Of a stretch of 64,000 bases of DNA, positions 20,706-32,740 are shown one piece after another (position 1 is the stretch's first letter; every line of letters starts with the position of its first letter). Made by a program: the position numbers and the translations under genes. This DNA is from Drosophila miranda (lineage: Eukaryota; Arthropoda; Insecta; Diptera; Drosophilidae), in contig NC_046677.1 of assembly GCF_003369915.1 (NCBI RefSeq), forward strand, positions 6,510,001 to 6,574,000, in the 5' to 3' direction. The notes below the pieces were generated by a model. The model did no database searches. It was not told where the DNA came from and saw nothing but the letters and a program-made list of their open reading frames with translations.

Positions 20706-23700
20706 AAAAAAATGTATCTCTTATCAGGCAGCTTCGTTTATGCGTGCCACTTGAATGGCAAACGGCCAGCAACGGCCTGATCGAATTCCCCACTAGAGAC
20801 TCGAGCCACCGAAGTGCCCGAATTTAACAATTTAACAATTTCAGTTTTCTCTTATTTTCGCTTCTCACCGAACTAGCCGCCATGCGATATGGCCTCTGGG
20901 CTGAGTAATTGCAGGGTTTGGTCCCCGATAACGTTCGTATTGAAATGTTTTACTGAATATAATTGATGGGCTCTGTATCACCTATTTCGGACTACTGTCT
21001 GTGAAGGATACTGGGGTATCGGGCTCTGTTTCAATAAGGAAATTCTAGGTGAAAAAGCCACAGACATTTGAAGAACTAGTTGCGTCTTTCTAACAATTAC
21101 ATTTGGACAAACTTTGGTAAATCTCTTATGGGGGTACTATACCTTTTCAATATCTTGTCTTAGCCTGTGCTCAACTCTTTGTTTAGGCCATGCTGGATGT
21201 TCAGTAAGGAAGTTCTTGAGGTGCTTGGAAGTTTTCCTTTCGGTTTCGGCCTGAGCTTGGGCCCTCTGGTATTGTCTAGTATTTTTAATTTAATTAAACT
21301 CGATCGGCGGCCGTCATTCGTTGCCTGCGTGTTCAAGTGGCGTGTAAAGCAATTTACCAACCCACAAACTTTTCGTTGCCGTTTAATTTTTAGCGAAAAA
21401 CAAATAGGCAATTGCAGGAGCCGAAAAAACAAACAAAAAATAACTAAAAAAAAAAGAACTCTGCGAACCAGAAAGTCCTTCAGAATGAGCTGAGCAGAGT
21501 TGGGCTTCATCTGGGTTTTCGTTGAGTTAGTTAAGCGAGAGAAAAAGTTTTCCGCCCTGCCCATTACTTTCGCTTTTTGCACTGCAGTGTTCTGTACTGC
21601 TTGCTCTTGTCTAGGTCGAGTCGGGGCTCCGCTTTAGGTGTGTCTACGGTGTGTATGGGGGCGCGGACTCGTCCTTCAATAATTTTGCCGTTAGCTTCAC
21701 TCTTACACAACCTCTGTTGGGGCTAGCTAACATGGCCTGCTGCTGCCACTTGCACCATTAAAACTGTTGAGATACAACGCCAAGAGAAGGGTTCATACGA
21801 GCATGTACATAGCATGGTAGGGCAGATCCCTTTACCCACATCTCCTGACATTCAGTGGCATTACTTATTTATGATTTCACTTTAATCTGTCTATCTTGAA
21901 CGCACGACTGTGCGAGGTTAATAAAACTTAAAAATTATAAACTTTCACAACAGAAATGAAAGCCAAACAATTTTCTGAAAACTTGTTGCAAAAACTAATT
22001 TTAATTGTGTTAATGAATATTTCAATTAAGAAAATATGATTAAATATCTGGAAAATGCTTTTTAAACACTTGAGAAACATTTAATGCCTCCGATTAAGGC
22101 TGGTATAAATAGCACGATGGTCTTTGATAGCGATTCTAGGATTCACAGCCCACGCAGAACAGTCTGAAGCTAGAGTAGCAACAGAAGTAGGAAGTTTTTT
22201 AGAGTTTGGCCATCGGCCATTTTGACAGAGTTTTTGCGTGCGTGTATCCATGTATATGTATAAGGCTGTGTGTGTGTGGGTGCGCTTGAATAGGAGAACA
22301 GAGAGACATAGTGACAGCGAGAGGGAGAGAGGTGTGCTCTGTGTGGTGATTATAAAAGAAGTCGGACCCCACCCGGTCCGGAGTCGTAAATTGTTGATGT
22401 TGATGTTGCTGTTGCTCCTCCTGCTAGACTTGTTCTAATGAATATAAAACTGGCTTTTAACTGCCTTTGCCCTCCACTGTGGCTCCACTCTGGCCTTTTA
22501 TGCATGTACCAAGGTATTGCCAATTCCAGTTCCTGGATGGTTTATGGCCTCCACCCAAAGGCTTGCTGGCTTTAAGTCTGGCCAAAAGGCCCAACAAGGA
22601 ACTTGTTGAGGCACAGTTGCAACTCCGCAACACCAAAACTTGTGTATAATTTTGAGGCGTTTTTTTCCGTTCTTTCGTTTGGCTGGAAAAGATTTCGACA
22701 TTTCACTTTTGCAATTTTTTGCCCCAGTTCCTGTTTTGGCGAGTCTTTTCATTTGGCTTTTTCGTCGCTAAAGCAACCAGTGTTTTGCATGAGATAAGCA
22801 GCTTGACCATGGGAGCCCGGGTCCGGGTCCGGGTCGGGGGTGGATGGGTCTGAAAATGTGAAGCTCTCCATCCATGGCCCAAGGACAGACATCAGCTCGT
22901 CCTTTCCAGGCGGCGGCACGTACGAGGACGAGGCGTGCACAGCGAGATGATAATTTCGTTGAATACACAACTCGGGTCCCCCCTCCCCCGACTCTCTCCA
23001 TAGACTCTTAAGGCGGAGGCGGAGTCGGAGTCGGGGTCGAGTGCTCTGGGAGTGCTAAGTGTTGAGCTGATATGCAAAACACATAAAAGAATGGCTCTCG
23101 TAAAGGCCCAAAAATAAATCGACAAATCTACCAGTCTTACAAGTAGATGAAAACTATCTTCAATAAAAAATATATAAGAAGTATTAGAGATGCGGGGAAT
23201 TTCGCTAAGCGAAAAATAACGAAATTGAGAGATCTTACAAGAGTACCAGGAGTCGAGCATCGGGGTAGACCCCCCTATGTTACTTTCTGATATTGGTGGA
23301 TATGCCAGATGCCAGTAGAATCTGACAGACTAATGAGCAGGAGTACATGGCTTTACGAAGGTGCTTCAAGCTGCTGCTGTTTCTGCATTGCAGTTCATGC
23401 AGATCCAAGGCTCTGTATACACTGAGGGAAAAATGCCATAGTCAAAAGAAACCAACCCATATTTGAACTAAATACATAAACGGGTTTTAAGTGCAAAAAT
23501 AGTAAAAATAAATAGAATTAACTTTGATGTATATAAATATATAAATATTTAAACTAAATATAAAGTACTCAAAAATCAATATATTACATTTGTAGGAAGT
23601 AAAAGTAATTTAAAGACGAAAATATTTACTTTAAATTTGAAATATATTTACTTTAGTATTATTTTCATATTAATGTCCACATGTAAGGGAAAGCTCTTTG

Positions 23701-24100
23701 GTTTTAATATCTCGACTCTCGGGGCAAATAGAATGGCATAAATATTTAAATCTAAGTGTAACTCAGATTAACTTTTCGATACGTAATCACAATCTGTTTG
23801 TATCGTATGGACTTAAACTGAAAAGACAGTATCCAAAAGTACTGCGACAAGTTTTTTCTTCAATTCCATAATTAGTATACGATTAGACAGAACTCTAATT
23901 AGCTCCAATTAGCCAGCTACGATGGGTTGAATAACATACGTATGTATATAAGTATTTATAAATATATTCAAAAATGTGTGTGTGTTTTCGCCATTTAATT
24001 TGTCCGTCACAGTTTTTGTTTCGTTATGGCAATACCGGACTGTTTGTCCGTGGCATTGCCGGAACCCATTTAAATGAACCGTGAACGAGGTGTTGTCAAT
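20706..24100. other. Noncoding stretch, no gene seen
   Basis: No frame here has convincing codon use, a domain or a start in context. Visible features are a short GC-rich repeat (GGGTCC units, near 22815-22840), a second similar patch (GGAGTCGGGG, near 23020), and an AT-rich block at 23420-23700 that begins TACACTGAGGGAAAAA, a common repeat-like opening in fly intergenic DNA. Confidence 0.45.
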
Positions 24101-24139
24101 GTATAAAAATCATCAGCCCAGGCCTTCAATCGCTCAAAT

Positions 24140-24297
24140 ATGAGGTCGTCCTTGCTTTGCTGGTGCTGGCTCAAACATTAGATCCATTAGATCCAAAAAC
24201 TCGTATGCAAATAGTTGGATTTGCGAAGCAGTGCAGACCTGGATACATCATGACGAACGGTAATTGCCATCGAAAAGCACGTGGAGGAAGAAGATAA
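24140..24297 (+). pseudogene. Broken copy of the eight-cysteine secreted gene
   Basis: It lies 490 bp upstream of the intact copy on the same strand, with the same promoter layout (TATAAAAA at 24102-24109, TCAATCGC near 24126). After the ATG one base is missing compared with the intact gene, so the leader continues in another frame (VVLALLVLAQTLD). The first three cysteines are gone. An internal deletion joins the CRPGY motif to the late NGNCHRKARGGRR motif, ending at TAA 24295-24297. Whether the single-base difference is biological or a sequence error cannot be told here, but the cysteine loss is independent of it. Confidence 0.65.
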
Positions 24298-24739
24298 AGG
24301 CAGTAGAAAAAAATGCTGGCCTATAATTATGACTTAAACTGATTAAAATTAAGAGAAAAGTACGGCGACAGGTGGTTTTGCAAATTTATGGTTCTCGTCA
24401 GCCCCTTTATAAGCCCAAGAATGCCCATGTTAATGTTTACCATGGTAGAAATGTGTCCGGCAAAACTTTGGTTTAGGGTTTAAAATATCACCAAGATCTG
24501 CATAGCCTGGGTTATGCATAAGAGCCACATCTGAGGGAGTAAGAAGCCAATAGAGGGCCGAGCGATCGATGAAATGTTATTTTATTATTTTGACAAACTA
24601 AGGCACGTTTCTTTTTGCATTAAACCGTGACTGCAAGCTATTTTACAAGTATTACGTACCTCGTTTTGCCGGAACCAATGGGAATTTCTCATTTGTGCCC
24701 GTGGCCAATGGTGCGTGAAATAGTTATCCGAAATAAACG

Positions 24740-24747
24740 TATAAAAG
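24740..24747 (+). promoter_or_regulatory. TATA box of eight-cysteine gene 1
   Basis: TATAAAAG lies 46 bp before the ATG, with a TCAATC initiator candidate at 24772 (about 30 bp downstream). The same arrangement occurs at the broken copy upstream. Confidence 0.65.
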
Positions 24748-24785
24748 CCAACTGAATTCTTCGCCGCGTACTCAATCGCCCGAAG

Positions 24786-25121
24786 ATGAAAGTGCTGCTG
24801 CTGCACCTTGTCGTCCTCGCTTTCTTGGTGTTGGGCCAAGCACTGGATTGCCCGCCAAACAAAATTGAGTACTGCAACGCATGTCAAGATCCTAATATAA
24901 TATCAGAGACTGCGCTGAAGGATTGCAGGCCCGGCTACCATATGATTGATGGGTTCTGCCAGACTATGAAGCCAGTCGGTAGGACAGAAGGGACACCTTG
25001 TTTGCGCGACGAGCGAATGACCAAAGATGGACATTGTCGAAAAAAGAAGAGATCCTTCAAGAGTTGTCCCCATCTCTTGCCGCCATCGAATAATAGAAAA
25101 GCGCGTAGACGGAGGCAATAG
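24786..25121 (+). CDS. Small secreted eight-cysteine protein 1, 111 aa
   Basis: Intronless. It has a signal peptide (MKVLLLHLVVLAFLVLGQAL) and a mature part with eight cysteines spaced C-x7-C-x2-C-x13-C-x10-C-x13-C-x11-C-x9-C. The spacing is identical to the gene at 52487. Shared motifs are YCNAC, CRPGY with DG.C ten residues on, and GHCRKKKRSFKSC. A very basic tail (RKARRRRQ) follows and is absent from the other copy. I know no named family with this pattern; it is not an obvious Kazal, TIL or EGF domain. Even cysteine number, leader and basic patches fit an extracellular, disulfide-bonded peptide that may be cleaved at basic sites (inference). The TATA promoter suggests tissue-restricted or induced expression. 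A broken tandem copy sits just upstream. Confidence 0.8.
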   Translation: MKVLLLHLVVLAFLVLGQALDCPPNKIEYCNACQDPNIISETALKDCRPGYHMIDGFCQTMKPVGRTEGTPCLRDERMTKDGHCRKKKRSFKSCPHLLPPSNNRKARRRRQ

Positions 25122-26032
25122 TGAGGATTAAATTTGCATTTGGCGTGAAAGGAGACCGAATCACAAGGCCACAGCTTACATAAGACCCACAAGTAAGAAA
25201 GCTATATTCGAATAGTCGACTATAGTAATATCAGCTTCAAGCTGCACTAAATAAACCAAGCTGCTCCCAAAATTCCCCTGGTTTGTGCATATTCTGGATA
25301 GTTGTTCACCATTCAATATTCTCGAAATGATTTAAATCGATTGCGTATTAATCTCCCAAGTTTTCACCCACATTCTGGCCATTTGTTTGGCCTCCATTAC
25401 AGACCCATTGACAGACACTAAGCTGAAAGCATCAAATTAGTCAACTTGATGGGCAATACATGGATACATGGAGTACATATGTACATATGTATGTACATAC
25501 AAGTATAAACATATATTATTTGGAATAATTTATTTCTGTTTGCCAAAGAAGGCTATAACTTCTGGCTTTAATGCGAGTGGCCAATGCCAGAGCCGGAGCC
25601 GTGCCAAAGGCCAACATGAATTTGTTTCAAAGTCATTTCGTGGGCGTGTTGGCCACGCTATAAAGAGGATGAGGCGCAATCACATATGGGTCTGGTGTGG
25701 TCTGGGTTTGGGGCAGGGACTTTTGGTCTGGCCAACGCCTGAATGTCTCAGCATGAAGTGAAATCGTTTCTAAATTCATAGAGGTCCTCTACTTGAGAAG
25801 TTCAAGCGATGTGCAATAGGCAGTTGCAGTTGCAGTTGCAACAAGAGGCACATACCGAAAACAGCGAACCAACAACAATCAACGACTTGTGCTGTACAAA
25901 GTCTTCCTGCTGCTGGCTCCTACAGTTGTTGGTATAAACAAGCCAGGGACGGGAATAGGGATGGGGGAGGGAGCTCTCCCGAGGACACTGCGCGCGCACT
26001 CGAACGAAGAGAAAGAGCGACAGATCCAGAGA

Positions 26033-26073
<41 letters not shown>

Positions 26074-26980
26074 GTCTTCCCACAGGACCTGAGGACGCAG
26101 CTGCTTGGCATCCTGCCACCGCCGTTGCCCATTAGTATACAAAACGGCAGCGAATCCGTCGTGTGTGCCACACAACACGGCAACACGACACCACGACACC
26201 GCGACAGCACGACAGAACGGCCCCACGGCCGCAGAGACAACAGGCGGGGGCACCACCGCTTGAAAGGAGCGCCAAAATTCGCGTCAAATGAAGTGAAAAG
26301 TGAAAGTTAGCCAAAGTTTTGCAAATTTATTCGTCCTTTCCGCAAGGTGGGCCAGGTCGGCGGGCTGCCACTCTGACAGGCCCACGTGGCTTTTCCGTAA
26401 TATTTCACAGTGAGATTGAATTAAACGCGTTGGCTTCGCCCTCCCAGGCGTGTCTTCGGCGTTGGCCATAACAAACCTACAATGCCACAGCCCTCTAAAA
26501 CACGAATCGGGATTAGGTCTGTTGTTTTGGGTTAAACGGAATTTCATGGCCAACAAAATGAACTGTAAAGCAGATATACTTAAATGAGGCACATCCTGGG
26601 ATGTGGGTTTCTTCTTACCAATCATTTTCCTTTCAGCTTATTTTTGATTGGTCGCAACAGCCAAAACATTGACAACTCGCCAAAGTAGGATAATTAGGAA
26701 TCTGTTCTTTTGTGCGTTAGGAGGATCCTTCCGCTCCCCCATCACCATCCGCCCCCTACCTCTGTTCTTCCCCATTGACCAACCATTTCCATTCCCTTTC
26801 AGTCCTCGCTGGGGCTTTGCTTTTATGTTTATTAACCTCTCAAATTGCTGGCCAGCAAATGTTTGCTCATTTCGGGCAAACTTTAACTAAAGTTTTCTCT
26901 TTGTTGTTTTTTTTTCGCATATTTTTTGGAAATTCGGAAATTACCCTGATGAAGGAAAAACCCGAATTTGTGCGGCCATG
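25122..26980. other. Noncoding stretch
   Basis: No supported gene. It includes the (GA)n tract at 26036-26071 and a GC-rich block at 26160-26300 that ends in A-rich, leader-like sequence (GTGAAAAGTGAAAGTTAGCC) on the plus strand. Strong pyrimidine-AG acceptor-like sites occur near 26636 (TTTTCCTTTCAG) and 26803 (CATTCCCTTTCAG). They could belong to an unplaced spliced transcript. Confidence 0.4.
26036..26071. repeat. (GA)n microsatellite
   Basis: Uninterrupted GA dinucleotide run of about 36 bp. Open frames through it on the minus strand (Leu/Ser-rich) are artefacts. It could bind GAGA factor. Confidence 0.9.
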
Positions 26981-27130
26981 AAATCCGCTGACTTTGATAA
27001 CAAACTATAAACTGCATGGGGAAAATTCGCGCACACGAGGATACGCGATTGTGAATCTGTGAAAGTGCAATCAAATAAATTCCGCAAAAGAAAAGTGGAA
27101 AAGTACCAGCGGAAAGGTCAACCGTGGAAA

Positions 27131-27427
27131 ATGTGCATACAAAACTGCGACAACATCAAAATCTGCGACAGTAACGGCACCCACCACCGCCACCACCACC
27201 ACCGCGACGCCCAAGACAAAGTCGCAGTCGTTGAGGTCGAGGGTGGAGAGAATAACGTCATCCATACATCCGACCTACACTACGAGAACTTTAAATCCAA
27301 ACTGCAACTGCAGTCCGAGCTGAACAGAAAGAGGCAAAAGTCAAGTAAAGTCAAGGCACCCAAACTGTCAAGCTTCAAGATTCTTATGTGCTGTTGCTAC
27401 TTCATCGTTATAGTCATGATGATCTAA
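27131..27427 (+). CDS. Possible tail-anchored microprotein, 98 aa
   Basis: I do not recognise it. From the first ATG in this frame (27131) there are 98 codons with many C- and G-ending codons, unlike the AT-rich surroundings. The protein is hydrophilic, with a His-rich patch (THHRHHHHRD), a Lys/Arg-rich middle and a single hydrophobic end (SSFKILMCCCYFIVIVMMI) at the very C-terminus, as in tail-anchored membrane proteins. The preceding 130 bp resemble a fly 5' leader (GTGAATCTGTGAAAGTGCAATC). About 110 bp after the stop is a donor-like AGCAG|GTAAAATG near 27540. The piece may therefore instead be a 5' exon with an upstream ORF. No homology supports it. Confidence 0.4.
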   Translation: MCIQNCDNIKICDSNGTHHRHHHHRDAQDKVAVVEVEGGENNVIHTSDLHYENFKSKLQLQSELNRKRQKSSKVKAPKLSSFKILMCCCYFIVIVMMI

Positions 27428-27614
27428 GAACAATTCTACATCAACTCTACCAAGAACTGCAAGCAGAAAACCAACAAAATACTACACGAAACAATTACAA
27501 TATAATGCTACATTTGAATCTCGCCCTAACATAAAAAGCAGGTAAAATGTTATATGATGTATACTTTTGGGTGGTTCGTTTTATATATATGTATACAGAT
27601 ATATGTATGTATAC

Positions 27615-28132
27615 AGTAGACGCTCGGAAATTCTCGAAAGACTCTAATTTGTTTTTAAGCAATACAGAAAATTATTTTGATTGTACATGATACAAATTTC
27701 AATGCTTCAGTTTCGTCTCATATCATCTTGTTTTTTGGGCTTCTTCAAATTATACATCACTATATCATTACGAAGGGCCAGGAGATTGGAAATATGTTTA
27801 TTTGTGTACATATGTCTTTTTTGCACCGTTTTAGTAAATTTTTTGCGCTTTCAATAGCATGGTTATGAGAAATTGATTGAAAAACCAACCAACCAAACGA
27901 AGAAAGTTCGATTTTATCAACTTTCTACTTATACACTGGCTCTTCTGAACTGAACTGTTTTGACTTTGTAACAAATAAGAACCAACGAAATCGCAGCAAA
28001 AGTAAACAACAAAATACGCTCTGAAATTAAAACTACTGGTTCTAATTTTGGAGACTTTAGTGCAAAAAAACGGTCGGTTCTAATACCTGGAAGATTCTAA
28101 TTTCAGAGATTTCTAATTTCCGAGCGTCTACT
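27615..28132. mobile_element. Short terminal-inverted-repeat transposon (MITE-like, 518 bp)
   Basis: The ends are a perfect 18-bp inverted repeat, AGTAGACGCTCGGAAATT at 27615-27632 and its complement at 28115-28132. Similarity continues imperfectly inward (GACTCTAATTT-type motifs at both ends). The left end sits next to TA (TATAC|AGTAGACG), as expected for a Tc1/mariner or pogo-type insertion; the right edge has TTTTTA. No transposase is encoded. Confidence 0.75.
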
Positions 28133-28686
28133 TTTTATGTATTCGTTATATTTTACTTAATAAGAAGCAAGTTTCAGATAAAAAAACGCGCTTTTGTAGA
28201 TCCCTCGAGAGATCAGAAGATGCCCACAGGCAAACGAGATGGTACTTTCCTTACTGCATTGCCATTTAATAAACAACCCACAGGGATACCCATTATTTAT
28301 GCAATTCAACCACTTTGGGGCTAATCTAGTGAGCAAGGTCAACATGCAAATAATTGAGACCAGGCCACCACTTTAGCACTAGTTAGTAGTTATTAGTTAT
28401 TAGTCTGTCTGCTGTTTATCGAATTATATCATTTTCTGTTCTGTTTTGTTTTCTTCTGTGAAGCAGTTCGATTTATTGAAATTAGTGCGAAATTGATTTA
28501 TGGCGCAATATGTTAGCGCCGTCTATGCACGCATTACGCATACGCTCTGGCTCGAGCTTTGTTTGTTGTCCTGTCCCTGTCTCCCGCTGATTACTCATAC
28601 GACGCGTGGCACATTTCATGAAAATTGATTTTACACTGCGACAAAGCTAGAAGTACACACACGCTGAAATGTGTGAGCGTGTTTAA

Positions 28687-28887
28687 AGATACCCTTGCAG
28701 GAGGTATGCGGATTTAGTCCCTTTGAGTGCCCCGCAGATCCTATAGAGTCGGAACTATCAGAGCGGCTTCACTATATACATTTCGTACAGATACCGATGA
28801 CTCTTTGATCGATACACCTAGCTATAGGATTTGATAGCTCGCCAAACAAGTCTAAAATAAAGGAACTATAGATCTGCAAGGGTATCT
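28687..28887. mobile_element. Short TIR repeat with AGATACCCTTGCAG ends (201 bp)
   Basis: AGATACCCTTGCAG at 28687-28700 and its exact complement at 28874-28887 bound a 201-bp AT-rich segment with no ORF. The same core (ATACCCTTGCA) bounds the repeat at 58242-58608, so this looks like one family of nonautonomous interspersed repeats. Confidence 0.6.
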
Positions 28888-31800
28888 AAGCCTGGGGTCC
28901 CAGAAACTAAACTAACTTTTATTGTGATTTTCAATTCACATTGCTGACCTACATTTTGGACATGTGTGGGCGAGGCTCTGGCTCTGGTTGTTGTTGGTCT
29001 GGCCACAGGTTTGTAAAAAAAGAAGAAAAATACATATGGCCGCAGGGCATAATTTATGTGGCATGCAAATGCGTTTACGGCCAAGAAATTAATTTATCCA
29101 AATAGTCGCAAGTGTTCAAAGATTTCCCATGAATAATTGAAGGTGCATTTAAATTCTGACGAGCCCCTGAACGGTGTGGCGAATAATTCATTGTGTTTGG
29201 CCAAAGAAGAGGACAGCAAAAGCATTGGGATTCGAATTGGGATTCGAATTGTGAGAGAGTTGTATGGCAAATTAATTGAGCCACATCTTTGTTATGTAGG
29301 TAGGAAAATACTCAAGTTTCGACAAAACAATAACCTCAAATTAGCTCCAAGAATACGCATATAAAAAAGTATAAATATAAATTACTGGATTTTATGCTCT
29401 CCCATAGAGAACGCCCCCACATGCTGGTCTGCTCGTAAATGCAAAGGAATGGCTGTTTCTTCCGGGGTATTGTCAGCTTGGAACTTTTCTTTTTATCATC
29501 GGACTTTATGGCTGAGGTTAATATGCATTTCGCGTGGCTCCTTCAGCTCCGGGCTTTTATGCGACTTTAAAGCCTTTTTTTCGCGGCGGATAGCGCTCTT
29601 ATGCAAGCCACTCCACCGACTCACATATGTCGTGAGACTAGCCCACAAAAAAAATCCAAAATTCATTCAGTATGTGAAAAACGTGCATTAAATGCCCGAA
29701 AACACACAGAAAAAAATAAAAATAAATGGGGAAACCCAAACTCAAGACCTCAAGTTCTATGGCGTACGGCTGTCAGGCGATGCCACAGCTGTTTCCACAC
29801 AACCGAACAGAAAATAAGGGAAAGTGTTGAAAAAAGAGTCCCCATAAAGCACAGTGTCCGAATCTTATTTAGATGGATAATGGATATCCATAGATACGAT
29901 TTTGAAGGAGTTGTTGAACAGGAACTTCTAAGGAAATCTTGAGCTGAGGAATGATCTCTTGCATTCCATAAAGTAGGAATTGCAACGCTTGTGCCACTGT
30001 GCAACACGAAGCCTTTTTTCATTCAATTTACACACAGTCGCACAGTCGCACAGCATATCTATGGATGTGCTTTGCCCTTGTCTGCGTAACTAAACCCTTT
30101 ATTACCCTTTATATATTTGTCTAACCCCACACAGAAACAGCGTCTGTATGTATAGTATACGAGCATAGTGTGTGGATCCTGTCAAATTGTTGCTGTTGTA
30201 CGGCTATGGCTACGTCTAGCCATTGTGCAATCAAATCGCTTGGTGGGCGTTGCTTTTGGGTTAGCGGCGCTTACGCGTGCATTTACAACAAATTAGATGA
30301 GGGATAATGGGTATAAATGCCTTTGGCAGACAAGGTCGGGGAATTGCTTTTTGGGAAATTAGATAAAGGGTACGTGTATGTGACTAGAATAAGATGCGTA
30401 TTCAACGTATACAATATTATAAGATATACCCCAGCTAATGCGGTATTTTCCTTTGTCTACTTTCAGCTGCGAATCGATTGGTGTCAGTAGAATAATCCCG
30501 ATGGATACATAGAAACGTATATGCAATAGAAGGAGCTATATTTTCGAATTTGAGCCAATAAAAATAGATAAATAAAGGCTCTAGAGGTGGTGTGCGTGTG
30601 TGCAAAGTGAATTGTTTTCTCATATCCATTGAAAAATCAGTTTTCAATTTGCGTGTGTCAGAGCCAGGCAAGTGAAAAGCTTTCAGCAAAACAAACAACA
30701 ACAAACGCAACCGGTAACACCATGATAATTACCGCAATTCTACCGCAATGAAAGCGACAAATTGAAAGCGGCCTCTTGTGGACGGGCACGGCGAATGGCG
30801 CAGTTTATGGAACAATTTCTGACTTAATGTGAGTACTGTAGAATATACAAAAGGAATACTCGTATTGATTTCTATTTAATTGTTTTCACCATAATCATAT
30901 TAGCCAACGGTTTGGATAGCGCGTAGTGAAGGCATTTGTAATAGTCCAGAATGGGGCTCCAATTATCATCATTGATTGGCCCAGGGACTGTTCCAAAATT
31001 CCTTGGAATACCCAGTCTGGAGGATTACAAATGTCTAAAACTTATATTAGTATTATAGTAATTAATACTTCACACACGTATGCTCCATTGTAATGCTAGA
31101 AATATTTGCATATTTCATAAAAAGACCAAAAAATATTAAACTCGTGGCACTGGGCGTATGCGTAATGCACAGTACGAGTGTGTGGGGCATACGCCCTGCG
31201 CGCCACTCGACCGAAAATGTTTGACAAACAACAATATTGAATGGCAACGTAAATTTTGTGAAATTTGTTGACTGACATGCGACAGTCGTCCCAGGGCTGG
31301 GCCAACAAAATGTTTCCAACTGAAAATCATAGACGGTCGACAGTCAACAGTCCTGTGATTGTGTCTGGGCTTGTTTGTTGGTTTTGCTTGTGTCCCGTTT
31401 GCCCCTTCCCGCCGAGCTTTTGTCAATGGAATATCCAATTTAAAATTTTAAACAAGTCCAGGTAATTGTTTTATGGCACTCGGAGGAGCCACAAACAAAT
31501 CAGAGCCCAAACTATAATCACAAGATTCATGCGAACCACTCGGCGCACTGAGGGGGCATTATAAAGTAATAAAGAATGTAAGAAAAAAAAAAAACAGAAA
31601 ACAGACGCGACGCTCACTCGGCAATTTGGCTTATCGAAAAGCCAATAAATAATAAACCAAAGAGCTCGTTGCATGGTACATGAAAAGTAGATCAAGATTA
31701 TGGGAAGGAAAACTTTTTTTTTTTTTTCTCTCCTTGTTTCCTATTTTCCTGTCAAAACCATACGTGAGTGTTTATCTCGTGGGGCCGTGTGTATGGCTGT

Positions 31801-32740
31801 GTGTGTGTGTGTCTGTGTGGGACATGTTGACACTCTTTATGGCTTATTTGTTGGGCACATAAAAAATTCATCTAATTGGCAATGTCTGCATATTTGATCA
31901 CACTAATGGAGGCCTCTCAATTTGGGCCACCAAAAGCAAAGGCCTCGGCATCCTTGGGAGATTCTGTTGCCGACAGCCCTGTGATTAGGATATCACGAAT
32001 TCTATTGATTTTTTTCCAGACATTTTAAACTGGTTCCGGCCACTTCAGAGAGGTCAGGAGGTCAAGTTTGTCAACGAAATGCCAAACCCAATGTGGGTAA
32101 CAAGGTCGAGGTCTGCCACTGCAGATTACCCACCAAACACGACTGTATGGACGATGGTATGGTATGCGAAGACGCAGTCGTAGACAGAGACAGAGACAAG
32201 GACGAGGTTTGGCTTTGTCAGTGAAGTGCGTTAATTAAGTAATTCGCCTGGTCACGCTCACCTCTCCCCCCCCAGGAATGCGACACACCTTGAAGGGCCG
32301 CCCCGGCTGGGTGAAAATCGATTTGCTTTCACTTTTCCCGTTCGTGTCGGAGCCACGAAATAAACGGTTTTCTGCCCAAAAATCGATGCCATTTTTAGTG
32401 CGTAACTATTAAATAAATGCCATAAAAACACAGTGCCCTCAAATTTTAAATGCCTTAAACACAAATTATTTATTTCAAAGCGTTTTCTTTAGTACCGAAT
32501 TTCATTGGCAAACAGTTTTTAAAGGGTTTTGATTCCAAGGCTAGGATCTTCACTCGTCTAATCGTCCATAGACTGAACTCCACAGACCTTGGTAGACTTT
32601 GATAGTTGGCGTTGTGTCAGTAAACGGATCGAATGTCAATCAAAATTTGTATCATTATTAATTGAAACAGAATTTTATAGATATTGAGGATTTTGAAGGT
32701 GCCTCTGTCATCGCTGTGTGTTGCTTTTTGGGAGATTTGA
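28888..32740. other. Noncoding stretch, no gene seen
   Basis: No frame is supported. Visible: a direct duplication GGGATTCGAATT near 29227-29248, a (TG)n-like tract near 31798-31815, and a pyrimidine/T run near 31713-31730. Nothing else stands out. Confidence 0.45.

Noticed and set aside
27015-27030. GGGGAAAATTC as a Dorsal/Dif kappa-B site
   Set aside because: Does not fit the 3' half of the consensus and single matches of this quality occur by chance.
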